NCBI GenBank assembly: GCA_032718475.1
Contig: JAUCBJ010000972.1
Location: 1 to 38,884, forward strand
Source: Nemertoderma westbladi
Taxonomy: Eukaryota; Xenacoelomorpha; Nemertodermatida; Nemertodermatidae
Reading direction: 5' to 3'
Length of the DNA stretch: 38,884 nt
The first letter of the stretch is position 1. Each line of letters starts with the position of its first letter. A model generated the notes under the pieces. It saw only the letters and a list, made by a program, of their open reading frames with translations, did not search any database and was not told the origin of the DNA. The position numbers were made by a program, and so were the translations under genes. This document shows, piece by piece, positions 29,406 through 38,884 of this stretch.

Positions 29406-29744
29406 ACTGAATTACGACACTATATTCCAGGGCATTATTGTGTATTTGTAAGATACGTAACATACATACTGTATGGCCTGGCATGTTATTGAATCGAATA
29501 GCTTACAATAACAATGCCTCTAGTACAGAAAGACTTTATAAAACTTTCCCAAAATCGTACGCTCTGCACAATTAGCACACTACTAGGATTGGTTGTGCTA
29601 TAAGTCGTGGAATACAGTAAGTAAAAAATGTCCTGGGATATAGTGAATAAAATTCTGTCCTTGTACTGGAATATAGAGCTATATTGCATCAATATCGCAT
29701 TTCCACTTACTAACTATAACTACTGGCCTGTACATACAGTGTAC
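29406..29744. other. Spacer
   Basis: No gene. Words such as GGAATATAG and GGGATATAG recur; possibly old repeat debris. Confidence 0.4.
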
Positions 29745-29960
29745 AGTAGCTTGTGGGGTTGTCACTCTCTTTGTTTCTAGCTGTGAGGTCCCGGGTTCGA
29801 TCCCCTGCCGAGCAAGTTACAATTTCATAACAGGCGAACCAACCCAGCGATTTGGGGACGTGGCTAGTTAATCTTAGGATTTTCCATCCTTGGGAGTTAG
29901 TGTGGGACCCACCCCGAATTAAAGGTTACAGCCAGGAGAGATGAAACCGCGGTGTTGTGT
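29745..29960 (+). mobile_element. tRNA-derived SINE-like element
   Basis: A box-A-like TAGCTTGTGG (29747-29756) and a perfect box B GGTTCGATCCC (29794-29804) are spaced as in tRNA genes. About 150 bp of body follows, and there is no cloverleaf, which is the usual SINE plan. The 3' end is not clear. Confidence 0.6.
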
Positions 29961-30476
29961 GTTCAACTTTCACTCATAATTTAATATATTTAATTATATA
30001 TTTAAAAATAAAGTAACACCATAAGAATAAAGTTAAACATCACATTTATAAGTTTGAACCAACTGAGTTATGTTAAATTACAACTTACCCGGCGTTTGTT
30101 ATTCGATGGCGTTTTATTTTATGGTTACAGTCGTGATTCATACCAGGGTAGACGTACAGCACAGCTGTTGAATGGCAATATACAAAAATATCTCATGGGC
30201 ACTGCAATCCATCAAGTTTTTATTATATTCATTTCAAATTTGGTTACCAACAACATAGTAGAAAAACAGCACAATAGTTTGAAAAAACTTATATTTACAA
30301 ATCAAAATAAACCGTCTTTTATGTTAATGTATAAATTACTTTACCAACAAATGTCATGTTGGGTATATAAACCGAAAAGTAATCCAGGATAGAAAGTATT
30401 GCATAGCGACCGAATATGGATTCATATTTACTTATTCTTACAGTTGAATATAATTAAATTGTATAAACTTTCGGTA
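29961..30476. other. Downstream region of Ku80
   Basis: AT-rich. The Ku80 3' UTR must lie here on the minus strand; TTTTTATT at about 30220 (AATAAA on the minus strand) is one possible poly-A signal. A 112-codon plus-strand ORF (30054-30392) shows no recognisable domain and I treat it as chance. Confidence 0.45.
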
Positions 30477-32603
30477 TCACTCCATCATAGCCAAGAGATC
30501 GTCTGCACTTTCATCCATCAATTCGTCAACTCCATCGGATTTAACGGCGGCCTTATCGTCATCAAAGAAAGCGACAGCTTCGCTTTCCGAAACTCCATCA
30601 GCAGCGTCGCTGTGAGTTACAAGACCCAACTGATTGGCCACAACTTCCGCCCAGAACCCAGTCTTACCCTGCGATTTCGTCCAATCTTTAACTAGTTTTA
30701 TCTTACCGTTATAGACATCTGATTGGCCCCTCGCGACACAATCTTCCCGCATCGCTCGCAGACAATCGATACACTTACCGAAGGATTGATCCCCGAAGGA
30801 ATCCGCTAACAATTTAATCAACATGTCGTATAATTCGTCGACGACTGCGACGAACCGACAACCGGGAAGGCGAGACAAAGTCCGGAAATCCGACACGGGA
30901 TTAACCGAACCGACAACCGACACTTTACTTTTAGTTCCATCGAATATCGTAGGAACCGACGGCTCGTCCAGGTCGCCCCACAACGCCCCTTTGCCCGTCT
31001 TCTGGGCGACGGCCTTCAGAACGAATTTATTCCTTATATTTTCGAGGCTTTCCGAGAATTTAACTTGAATCTCTCGGGGGACGTCGAAATAACTCGATAA
31101 TAGTCGGTCTAACTCCGGGACTCCCTCCCTCTCGGTGTCCATCACTTTCTGCTCCATGGTCTGGTAGATCTGCTGGAGTTTAGGGTTGGGAACCGCGGAT
31201 GGCGGCTGCCAATCTCCGACCGCCGATAAATCCATAGAATCTATGAGGCTATCGATGCAACTCAGTTGCTCGGCCGTGGGTTGTTGGGAAGATCTGGAAT
31301 CCAACGAGGGGAACTGTAACGGACGCAGATCTTCTAGGAAAGGTAGTTGAACTGCGGTGCAGTAAGCGGCGCCGTCCACCGCCGGTGCCAAGGCGACGAG
31401 ACGCGGTGCGGACGCCGCGCTGTAGCAGTACCTAACGATAGCGACTCCGTCGACCTCCCGCAAGGCCGCGACGAAGGCGGCTAACGCGGCCCCCCCGGCC
31501 CGGTCCCCCGGGACGGCCGCGACCACGCACACTGAATCCCCTACCCAGCGGTGGCGGCCCACGTTGCTCGCCCCGGTGAACCCCAGCACTCGGTAGCACT
31601 TCTCGCCCCGGTACGCCATACTCAACTCGTCCTCCTCCGAGAACGGGACCAGCGTGTTCCCGTAACGATATCCCTTAACCAACTCATCGCGTTCCAACTC
31701 CTCTTCGTTGTCGCCACTCAAATAGGTTCTGTTATAAATGACGTCACCGGAACCCGACGCCGGTTGTTTCTTAAAACTCGTCGGTTTCGCCTCTTTTGTT
31801 TTTAAGTAGCGACAGACTGGGATACCGATACGAGGTCCTATCTCCAGGGTCACCTTCCACGCGGTCTGCTTAACGGCTTTATTCTGGTAGAAACTTAGAG
31901 TTGGAATGACATCAAGGTAACTGTACGAGGAGACGGGCAACCCAGACGTACGGAGGTCTCGCAGTAACGTCTCGCCTTTGAGCTGTTGGTCGGTTTTTGG
32001 TTTCCCCTCTGGCGGCGGTGGCGGCGGACTGGAATTAGCGATGCTGGTGCTGCAGCCGCATTCACGACCACCACTTATTGGTGGGTCGGGAGCCGGAAGC
32101 AACTCGATATCGAAGGGACTGATCACATCCAACTCCACCGATTCCTTAAGGAATCCTTGAGAGATAACATTGAGATTGTCCGCGCAAAATGGGGTAGACA
32201 AATTGGTGAACAATATAATTCTGCGGGTGTCGTAACTTTGTTTATATTTTCCGTTAACTAGAAGGTCCATGGATACCACTAGAGCATCTAACATATCTGC
32301 GTTCGAATTTCCCGCCTTCAGATCTCGCATTTTCTCTAGCATATCGAACTTAGGCGCGCTCAACTCCTGAAGGACACGAATGTGTGTGTAACTTTCTCCA
32401 TCGAATAAACTGTTGACAGTCTCTTCGCAACCGAATATTACTACAGCCACATCATCTTTGGACTCAGCGAATATTTTTCGGCGTATCAGCATCGATATGC
32501 AAATGAGAGAAGTTTCTAGGGGTGTTTCTGATCCAGGGGGAGATGAACCCATGTGATTACCCACATCCAAACAGATACAAAGAGCTTCTTTATCGCCAGG
32601 CAT
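30477..32603 (-). CDS. XRCC5: Ku80 (XRCC5) DNA double-strand-break repair protein
   Basis: The 708-residue ORF, uninterrupted, has the full Ku80 layout. The N-terminal vWA domain (about 1-235) opens with ALCICLDVGNHMGSSP and includes DMLDALVVSMDLL. A Pro-rich loop (193-198) follows, then the DNA-encircling beta-barrel (about 245-460) with the conserved LPFLEDLRPLQFPSL (420-434). The C-terminal arm and helical domain come next. The acidic tail DELMDESADDLLAMME matches the Ku80 motif that recruits DNA-PKcs. With Ku70 it binds broken DNA ends and starts non-homologous end joining in the nucleus. The length is normal. Vertebrate XRCC5 has many exons, so a single exon is unusual; no poly-A relic or target repeats mark it as a retrocopy. 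The coding part is much richer in GC than its flanks. Confidence 0.95.
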   Translation of the reverse strand: MPGDKEALCICLDVGNHMGSSPPGSETPLETSLICISMLIRRKIFAESKDDVAVVIFGCEETVNSLFDGESYTHIRVLQELSAPKFDMLEKMRDLKAGNSNADMLDALVVSMDLLVNGKYKQSYDTRRIILFTNLSTPFCADNLNVISQGFLKESVELDVISPFDIELLPAPDPPISGGRECGCSTSIANSSPPPPPPEGKPKTDQQLKGETLLRDLRTSGLPVSSYSYLDVIPTLSFYQNKAVKQTAWKVTLEIGPRIGIPVCRYLKTKEAKPTSFKKQPASGSGDVIYNRTYLSGDNEEELERDELVKGYRYGNTLVPFSEEDELSMAYRGEKCYRVLGFTGASNVGRHRWVGDSVCVVAAVPGDRAGGAALAAFVAALREVDGVAIVRYCYSAASAPRLVALAPAVDGAAYCTAVQLPFLEDLRPLQFPSLDSRSSQQPTAEQLSCIDSLIDSMDLSAVGDWQPPSAVPNPKLQQIYQTMEQKVMDTEREGVPELDRLLSSYFDVPREIQVKFSESLENIRNKFVLKAVAQKTGKGALWGDLDEPSVPTIFDGTKSKVSVVGSVNPVSDFRTLSRLPGCRFVAVVDELYDMLIKLLADSFGDQSFGKCIDCLRAMREDCVARGQSDVYNGKIKLVKDWTKSQGKTGFWAEVVANQLGLVTHSDAADGVSESEAVAFFDDDKAAVKSDGVDELMDESADDLLAMME

Positions 32604-32632
32604 TATCTCATTATAATATTGCAGTATTGTAA

Positions 32633-32656
32633 AGGCCTAATTCTGTAATTAGGCCT
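32633..32656. promoter_or_regulatory. Perfect 10-bp hairpin 30 bp upstream of the Ku80 ATG
   Basis: AGGCCTAATT, CTGT, AATTAGGCCT. Depending on the transcription start it would lie in the 5' UTR or core promoter. The same sequence precedes the duplicated copy at 34524-34547. Confidence 0.5.
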
Positions 32657-33552
32657 AGCGGTATATTAAAATTTTCACTGGCTGACTACAGGACTGGAGA
32701 AAAACAACAAGGTAGGCCTATAGGCCGGTAGGCCTACTGTATAGACAGATAGGTATACAGGTATACTGGTACCTACACCTGTACAGCTGTATACGCTATA
32801 CACATACTTTCAGTACAAACCAGCTGACCACCAGGTACACTCCCAGTTGCTAAGCGATTAGGCCTATGTATGTATGGATGTGTTTTATTGACCCAATATT
32901 AAAAGCAAGTTATTATTATTATTATTATTGCACCTCTATACATAATTAATTAATTTAAATAAGAAACCAGTATATAGAGGGGGAACATGACCCCAGGTAC
33001 AAAGTACACTAATGGGTGAAATAAAATATTACAATATAAATTCCGCCCCTTTAAGTGAAATCAAATTATACGTACTGTACTATACGGAAAAAACACATAC
33101 TGATAAAATTGGTGCATTAAAATTAAAATATATATATATAAATAATAAAAAATTATGTTTTATATTAGTCTAAAAATCTGTTAAAATGACTGTATGGAAG
33201 TAGATCAATCTGTAAAATTCTAGATTTAAAAATATTATAGCTGGACGCATTTACTAACTCAGACGGCAATGAATTCCAGATATCTACTATGCGGTGAGAA
33301 AAAGCAAATTTCACCATTTGTAGACGGGCTTAAAAATTTTCATATTATGCCCTCTTGAAGATTGAGGCGTATTGAGGGTAAAAAAGTTATCAATTGGTTG
33401 GTCAACACGCCTATGTAAAATAAAGTACACCATTTTTAAATCAGTAAGTAACCTACAGTACGTACTTCTAGTGGTTGCAATTTCAACTGTAATAAGCGAT
33501 TCATATTGTCTACATATCTTACATTGCACCTAGAAAAGAGTCTACGTGTGAA
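32657..33552 (-). pseudogene. LINE 3' end in unit A and Ku80 upstream DNA
   Basis: From 32657 to about 32905 lies AGGCCTA- and GTATAC-rich noncoding DNA. A (TTA)n tract at about 32910-32929 marks the LINE 3' end. From about 33170 to 33552 the minus strand encodes the last part of the LINE reverse transcriptase protein (for example FTLNTPQSSRGHNMKIFKP). A 7-bp deletion near 33330, relative to unit B, shifts the frame. Confidence 0.75.
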
Positions 33553-34492
33553 CGCGATATCCCTTAACCAACTCATCGCGTTCCAACTCCTCTTCGTTGT
33601 CGCCACTCAAATAGGTTCTGTTATAAATGACGTCACCGGAACCCGACGCCGGTTGTTTCTTAAAACTCGTCGGTTTCGCCTCTTTTGTTTTTAAGTAGCG
33701 ACAGACTGGGATACCGATACGAGGTCCTATCTCCAGGGTCACCTTCCACGCGGTCTGCTTAACGGCTTTATTCTGGTAGAAACTTAGAGTTGGAATGACA
33801 TCAAGGTAACTGTACGAGGAGACGGGCAACCCAGACGTACGGAGGTCTCGCAGTAACGTCTCGCCTTTGAGCTGTTGGTCGGTTTTTGGTTTCCCCTCTG
33901 GCGGCGGTGGCGGCGGACTGGAATTAGCGTTGCTGGTGCTGCAGCCGCATTCACGACCACCATTTATTGGTGGGTCGGGAGCCGGAAGCAACTCGATATC
34001 GAAGGGACTGATCACATCCAACTCCACCGATTCCTTAAGGAATCCTTGAGAGATAACATTGAGATTGTCCGCACAAAATGGGGTAGACAAATTGGTGAAC
34101 AATATAATTCTGCGGGTGTCGTAACTTTGTTTATATTTTCCTTTAACTAGAAAGTCCATGGATACCACTAGAGCATCTAACATATCTGCGTTCGAATTTC
34201 CCGCCTTCAGATCTCGCATTTTCTCTAGCATATCGAACTTAGGCGCGCTCAACTCCTGAAGGACACGAATGTGTGTGTAACTTTCTCCATCGAATAAACT
34301 GTTGACAGTCTCTTCGCAACCGAATATTACTACAGCCACATCATCTTTGGACTCAGCGAATATTTTTCGGCGTATCAGCATCGATATGCAAATGAGAGAA
34401 GTTTCTAGGGGTGTTTCTGATCCAGGAGGAGATGAACCCATGTGATTACCCACATCCAAACAGATACAACGAGCTTCTTTATCGCCCGGCAT
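33542..34492 (-). pseudogene. Truncated Ku80 duplicate (N-terminal 313 codons)
   Basis: The ATG, the frame and all 313 shared codons are preserved, with only five amino-acid changes from the full gene: L8R, L114F, N117K, S177N and I188N. At the duplication joint it runs into reversed LINE sequence, adding three residues (VHT) before a stop. It contains a whole vWA domain and the start of the beta-barrel but lacks the DNA ring, dimer arm and C-terminal tail. It also keeps about 150 bp of the same upstream sequence before the foldback element, including the hairpin. A transcript could make a 316-residue fragment. Whether it does, or is simply a pseudogene, cannot be told from sequence. Confidence 0.85.
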
Positions 34493-36433
34493 TATCTCGA
34501 ATTATAATATTGCAGTATTGTAAAGGCCTAATTCTGTAATTAGGCCTAGCGGTATATTAAAATTGTCACTGGCTGACTACAGGACTGGAGAAAAACAACA
34601 AGGTATGAGGTAGGCCTATAGGCCGGTAGGCCTACTGTATAGACAGATAGGTATACAGGTATGGCATACATATGGTATTTTTATTCTTGATTAATTATGT
34701 CGGTCTTGAATTTATTTACATCGGCCTTGAACTTATTTATGTCCATCTTGATTTATTAATGCCGATTTTGAATATATTTATGCCGCACTTGATTTAATTA
34801 TCTCACCCTTGAATTATTATTGCCGCTCTTGATTTACTTATTCCGCACTTGATTTGATTATGTTGCTCTTGAATTATTATTGTCGCACTTGATTTATTTA
34901 CGGCGCTCTTGAATTATTTATATCGGTCTTGATTCCCATTTACTTGGTCTTGATTCATTGGTCGAAGGAATTTCTACCATTATAATCAACCAATCAAAAT
35001 CAGCTACACAGTAGTGCAGTGAGAATACACTACACTAATGTATGCAGTGCATGGTACCGGTAACGATTTGAATTAATCATCTGAGTACAAAGGACTATGC
35101 TAACCAGTACTGCTAGCCCATTCTGCCAATGTAAACACAAGTCACAAACGGCTCAACAATGGTACCTAATACTAATGACTGGTTAGCATAGTCCTTTGTA
35201 CTCAGGTGATTAATTCAAATCGTTACGGGTACCATGCACTGCATACATTAGTGTAGTGTACACTCACTGCACTACTGTGTAGCTGATTCTGATTGGTTGA
35301 TTATAATGGTAGAAATTCCTTCGACCAATGAATCAAGACCAAGTAAATGGGAATCAAGACCGATATAAATAATTCAAGAGCGCCGTAAATAAATCAAGTG
35401 CGACAATAATAATTCAAGGGCGACAATAATAATTCAAGGGCGACATAATCAAATCAAGTGCGGAATAAGTAAATCAAGAGCGGCAATAATAATTCAAGGG
35501 TGAGATAATTAAATCAAGACCGACATATAAATAAATCAAGAGGGACATAAATAAGTTCAAGACCGATGTAAATAAATTCAAGACCGACATAATTAATCAA
35601 GAATAAAAATACCATATGTATGCCATATACTGGTACCTATACCTGTACAGCTGTATACGCTATACACATCCTTTCAGTACAAACCAGCTGACCACCAGGT
35701 ACACTCCCAGTTGCTAAGCGATTAGGCCTATGTATGTATGGATGTGTTTTATTGAAATGTGTTATATTAAAAACAAGTTATTATTATTATTATTATTGCA
35801 CCTCTATACATAATTAATTAATTTAAATAAGAAACCAGTATATAGAGGGAGAACATCACCCAGGTACAAAGGACACTAATGGGTGAAATAAAATATTACA
35901 ATATAAATTCCGCTCCTTTAAGTGAAATCAAATTATACGTACTGTACTATACGGAAAAAACACATACTGATAAGAATTGGTGCATTAAAATTAATATATA
36001 TATATATAAATAATAAAAAATTATGTTTTATATTATTATTAGTCTAAAAATCTGTTAAAATGACTGTACGGAAGTAGATCAATCTGTAAAATTCTAGATT
36101 TAAAAATATTATAGCTGGACGCATTTACTAACTCAGACGGCAATGAATTCCAAATATCTACTATGCGGTGAGAAAAAGAAAGTTTCACCACTTTTAGACG
36201 GGCTTGAGGCTTAAAAATGTTCATATTATGCCCTCTTGAAGATTGACGCGTATTGAGGGTAAAAAAGTTATCAATTGGTAGGTCAACACGCCTATGTAAA
36301 ATAGAGCACACCATTTTTAAATCAGTAAGTAACCTACAGTACGTACGTCTAGTGGTTGCAATTTCAACTGTAATAAGCGATTCATATAGTCTACATATTT
36401 TAAATTGCACCTAGAAAAGAGTCTACGTGTGAA
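33555..36433. repeat. Tandem duplication, unit B, with foldback insertion
   Basis: The second copy of the unit, continuing at its right end into the remainder of the LINE without a break. It therefore keeps the original LINE junction, while unit A keeps the original Ku80 continuation. Without the 964-bp insertion it is about 1.9 kb, like unit A. Confidence 0.92.
34662..35625. mobile_element. Foldback DNA element, 964 bp, TA target site
   Basis: Arms 34662-35108 and 35178-35625 are reverse complements around a 69-bp loop. The ends are TGGCATACATATGGTATTTT and its complement. TA flanks both sides (34660-34661, 35626-35627), and unit A retains the empty site CAGGTATACTGG near 32760. Inside each arm a degenerate unit of about 20 bp, CTTGAATTATTATTGTCGC-like, is repeated a dozen or more times, and the arms differ by one or two units. 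There is no coding capacity. The TA duplication suggests mobilisation by a Tc1/mariner-type transposase; the arm structure is of the Foldback type. Confidence 0.92.
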
Positions 36434-37800
36434 GTATCGCTGTACTCGCTCGATTAAATCTATAATGCCTACATGGAAAGGAGATGTTATAACCGTACAG
36501 TATTCTAGAATTGGCCTAACATAAGTTTTATACGCAGTGAGAATGGCTTTTGAGTTACTTGTCTTAAAACATCTGAAAATCATATTGATAATTTTAAAAG
36601 CTTTTGCAACTTTCTCCTTACAATGAAGGTCAAAAATTAGATTGGCACATACGGTTACCCCTAAATCTTTACAAAAAGTCTCACAATCCAATTCCCTACC
36701 ATCTAAAATATACTGTAAATTAGAGCTTCTCGTTGTAGAAATATTTAACACTGAACATTTATGTGGTGCTATTTTCACTTGCCATTGTCTCGCCCAATTA
36801 TCGAGTAAAATAAGAGAATTGGATAAAGGTGCACTATTAGTAGTTTTGGCATATATTTTTTAGATCGTTTGCAAAAAGTTTGCACGTGACCCCTGGGGCT
36901 TTTACTAAGTCGGATAACTCGTTGACGAATCATAAAAATAAGAGAGGACCTAGCACACTACCTTGTACTGTTCCAGAAGTAACTTTACATTCTACAGAAT
37001 ATGAATTTCCTACTATTACTTGTTGTATACGATTGTTAAAGCACCAATCCAATTAAGCAAATTACCAGTGATACCATAACTATTCAATTTACACAAAGTT
37101 TATTGTGGACTACAGAGTCAAATGCTTTAGCAAAATCGACGTAAATTACGTCCACCTGACTTCGGTTATCTAAGCATTTATACGATTCATTTGTACATTC
37201 TAAAAGTTGGGTTACTGTACTTCTTCCTTCCATAAAACCGTGCTGAGCTTTACTGATTAATTTATGTTCCTTCAAATACGCTAAAAGTTATTTTTTTATA
37301 CACGTTTCCATAATTTTACAACCCACACAAGTTAACGAGACTGGCCTATAATTGTACGGGTCTGTGTGATCATTCTTTTTATAAATAGGGATAATAAAAG
37401 CTTTAAGCCATACTGTAGGTAGTGCATTTGAAGTAAAATATATATTAAAAACAGTAGAAAGGGGCACGGATAAAAAACTAAAATTTACCAATAAAATACT
37501 CGGCATTCCATCAGGAGTGCGTCCGGTTTTAGGTTTAATTTTACGAAGGACTGAATATACTGCACCAGGAGAAAAATTAACAGATGATTTATTTACACCG
37601 GTTGGAACTCTACTGTGAAAAATAGGAACCGAATTATTATCAACAGTAAAATTTTCAGTAAATACATTGGATAAAATATGAGATCTAGTTGCATCATCGA
37701 CAATTACTTTGCCGTCTATTTTGAATGCTGATATACCCGATTTCGTTGATCGTTTAGAATTTACATACTTAAAAATTGCATCGGGTTTGCCTGAGCTTAG
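35770..37800 (-). pseudogene. CR1/jockey-like LINE: reverse transcriptase and 3' end
   Basis: Read on the minus strand from 37800 downward. KPDAIFKYVNSKRS and GVYSVLRKIKPKTG-like pre-RT sequence come first. Next are AFIIPIYKKNDHTDPYNYRP, VSLTCVGCKIMET, AQHGFMEGRSTVTQLLE and VIYVDFAKAFDSVVHNKL, then QGSVLGPLLF near 36950. The catalytic box reads FAND (36864-36875) where FADD or YADD is expected. After that come KDLGVTV, the thumb-region YKTYVRPILEYC and the C-terminal IVDIWNSLPSELVNASSYN. Frameshifts near 37280, 37080, 36780 and 36390 and the altered catalytic Asp mean it is dead. The 3' end is a (TTA/AAT)n tract at 35778-35797. Its 5' part continues at 38630 beyond an inserted LINE. Confidence 0.88.
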
Positions 37801-37839
37801 AATATTGCCAGATAATAGATATTAATAAGGAATATTGCC

Positions 37840-38640
37840 ATGAGCTGCAAGAAAAACCCTAAAAAGTTTTGGTCGTATGTAAATAAAAACCGAAAATCGA
37901 AATCACACATAGGACCTCTTAAAGATGCTAGTAACAAGAAGGTAGATTCCGACCAGGGTATGGCTGATTTACTTAATGACACATTTGCAAGTTACTTCAC
38001 TAAGGACAATAATCCTACAGCCGCACCTCCACCCTTTCCTAACCTAGATTGCCCTATAATTGACTCTCTTGACATTACAAGTGAAAACGTCTTGAAAACC
38101 CTCAGTGAACAAAACCCGTACAAATCACCAGGCCCTGACCAAATATCAGCCATGGTGGTTCATGAACTAGCAAGTGTTATCGCAGCCCCTGTCCAAATAA
38201 TCCTTCAAAGTTCATTCGACACTGGAATTATACCTGAAGACTGGTTGACTGCAGATATAACTCCTATTCCGAAAAAACCACCGAAACATAATCGAAACAA
38301 TTACCGCCCCATTTCCCTGACATGCATCATAGCAAAATGCTGTGAGAAGCTCGTCCGTTCACCACTGCAAAATCATTTTGAACTGAACAACTTGTTTGAC
38401 TGCTCACAATACGGGGGACGCCATGGGAGGTCAACAGTCCAGCAACTATTACATTTCTTAGATAACATAAGTAACGCCTTGGATGACCCTAATGTAGAAG
38501 GCTGTGATGTCATATATTTGGACTTGAAACGGGCATATGACTCTGTTTCCATTCGTTTACTATTACACAAACTGTACGCATATGGTGTACGAGGAAAACT
38601 GTTACGGTGGATAAAAAACCTTATTTTCTCGAACGCAAGC
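37840..38640 (+). pseudogene. Second LINE fragment (RT N-terminal part), nested
   Basis: The ORF of about 267 residues reads NPKKFWSYVNKNRKSKSHIG, PYKSPGPDQISAMVV, IPEDWLTADITPIPKK, NYRPISLTCIIAKCCEKLV, YGGRHGRSTVQQLL and VIYLDLKRAYDSVS. It then loses similarity after GKLLRWIKNLI near 38620. This is the fingers/palm part of a CR1/jockey-type reverse transcriptase up to the first catalytic Asp. The YADD box and everything downstream are missing. It lies head-on inside the minus-strand LINE, whose two halves flank it. The fragment start near 37801-37841 is bordered by two copies of AATATTGCCA. Confidence 0.85.
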
Positions 38641-38884
38641 CGCGCGAAAATCTACCCGAGAGGCTGCTTTAGCACATTTATTATACTCGTGTCTGCCACT
38701 TTCAGTGCGTCTGCGGCGCCACAGTTGCTTTTTCTTTTTCTGTAAGGCTCTAACATACTCAGGATACAATTTTCAGGATACAGTTGTACAAGAATTAAAA
38801 ACGTTCGCCCAGTTCTGACTATCTAAAAAAGCACCAAAGTTATCGTAATCACCATGTTTAAAATCATAGTATGAAACATTGCCT
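38630..38884 (-). pseudogene. 5' continuation of the interrupted minus-strand LINE
   Basis: The minus strand reads VSYYDFKHGDYDNFGAFLDS, then a TGA in a duplicated GTATCCTGA stretch, then YPEYVRALQKKKKQLWRRRR and KCAKAASRVDF. This is the linker between endonuclease and reverse transcriptase in CR1/jockey-like proteins. It belongs directly before KPDAIFKYVNSKRS at 37790. The rest of this LINE continues beyond the window. Confidence 0.75.

Larger units (their letters stand above)
31666..33552. repeat. Tandem duplication, unit A (Ku80 5' part to LINE 3' end)
   Basis: Unit A covers Ku80 codons 1-313, about 300 bp of upstream DNA and the 3' end of the minus-strand LINE. It is repeated at 33555-36433. 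At the join (33552/33555) LINE sequence GTGTGAA meets Ku80 sequence CGATATCCC, with two extra bases (CG). That pattern is typical of end joining. The units are about 95 percent or more identical by eye. Confidence 0.92.

Noticed and set aside
30054-30392. 112-codon plus-strand ORF near the Ku80 3' end
   Set aside because: No recognisable domain, AT-driven composition, overlaps the likely Ku80 3' UTR.

Overview
The window looks like nuclear DNA of an invertebrate animal that I cannot place further. The grounds are a single-ORF Ku80 (XRCC5) carrying the animal-type DNA-PKcs-binding tail, a class A GPCR exon, BEL/Pao and CR1/jockey-like retrotransposons, tRNA-derived SINE-like sequence and AT-rich spacers full of foldback repeats. 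There is no operon structure and nothing points to a bacterium or organelle.

Layout. 1-1.9 kb: the 3' LTR of a diverged BEL-like element abuts the first exon of a GPCR (minus strand). 1.9-11.7 kb: a compound BEL/Pao element built LTR-internal-LTR-internal-LTR inside one 5-bp target duplication (GTGGC). Both internal regions are dead, and LTR2 and LTR3 carry a fragment of a LINE 3' end that LTR1 lacks. 11.7-14.4 kb: AT-rich spacer with a long inverted repeat and a small TIR element enclosing a tRNA-like sequence. 14.5-15.9 kb and 24.5-25.9 kb: two paralogous minus-strand genes of a family I do not recognise, each seemingly built from three diverged copies of one domain. Between them lie a cluster of TGTTCTAGAACA palindromes, a 22-bp tandem repeat, an indel-free 36-bp minisatellite of about 80 units (2.9 kb) and a 68-bp tandem repeat. 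26-30 kb: a decayed LINE endonuclease, copies of a new dispersed repeat, two foldback-type structures and a SINE.

30.5-38.9 kb: a complete intronless Ku80 gene on the minus strand. Its 5' 313 codons, about 1 kb of upstream DNA and the 3' end of a neighbouring LINE have been tandemly duplicated, giving a truncated Ku80 copy (316 codons) with its own upstream region. After the duplication a 964-bp foldback element entered the second unit at a TA site; the first unit preserves the empty site. The upstream LINE (minus strand) is itself interrupted by a second LINE fragment on the plus strand.

The only genes likely to make protein are Ku80, the two unknown paralogs and possibly the GPCR exon. The rest records transposition, recombination and repeat expansion. 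The most original material is the triplicated-domain family, the palindrome-bearing repeats between its two members, the rigid 36-bp minisatellite and the dated history of the Ku80 duplication.
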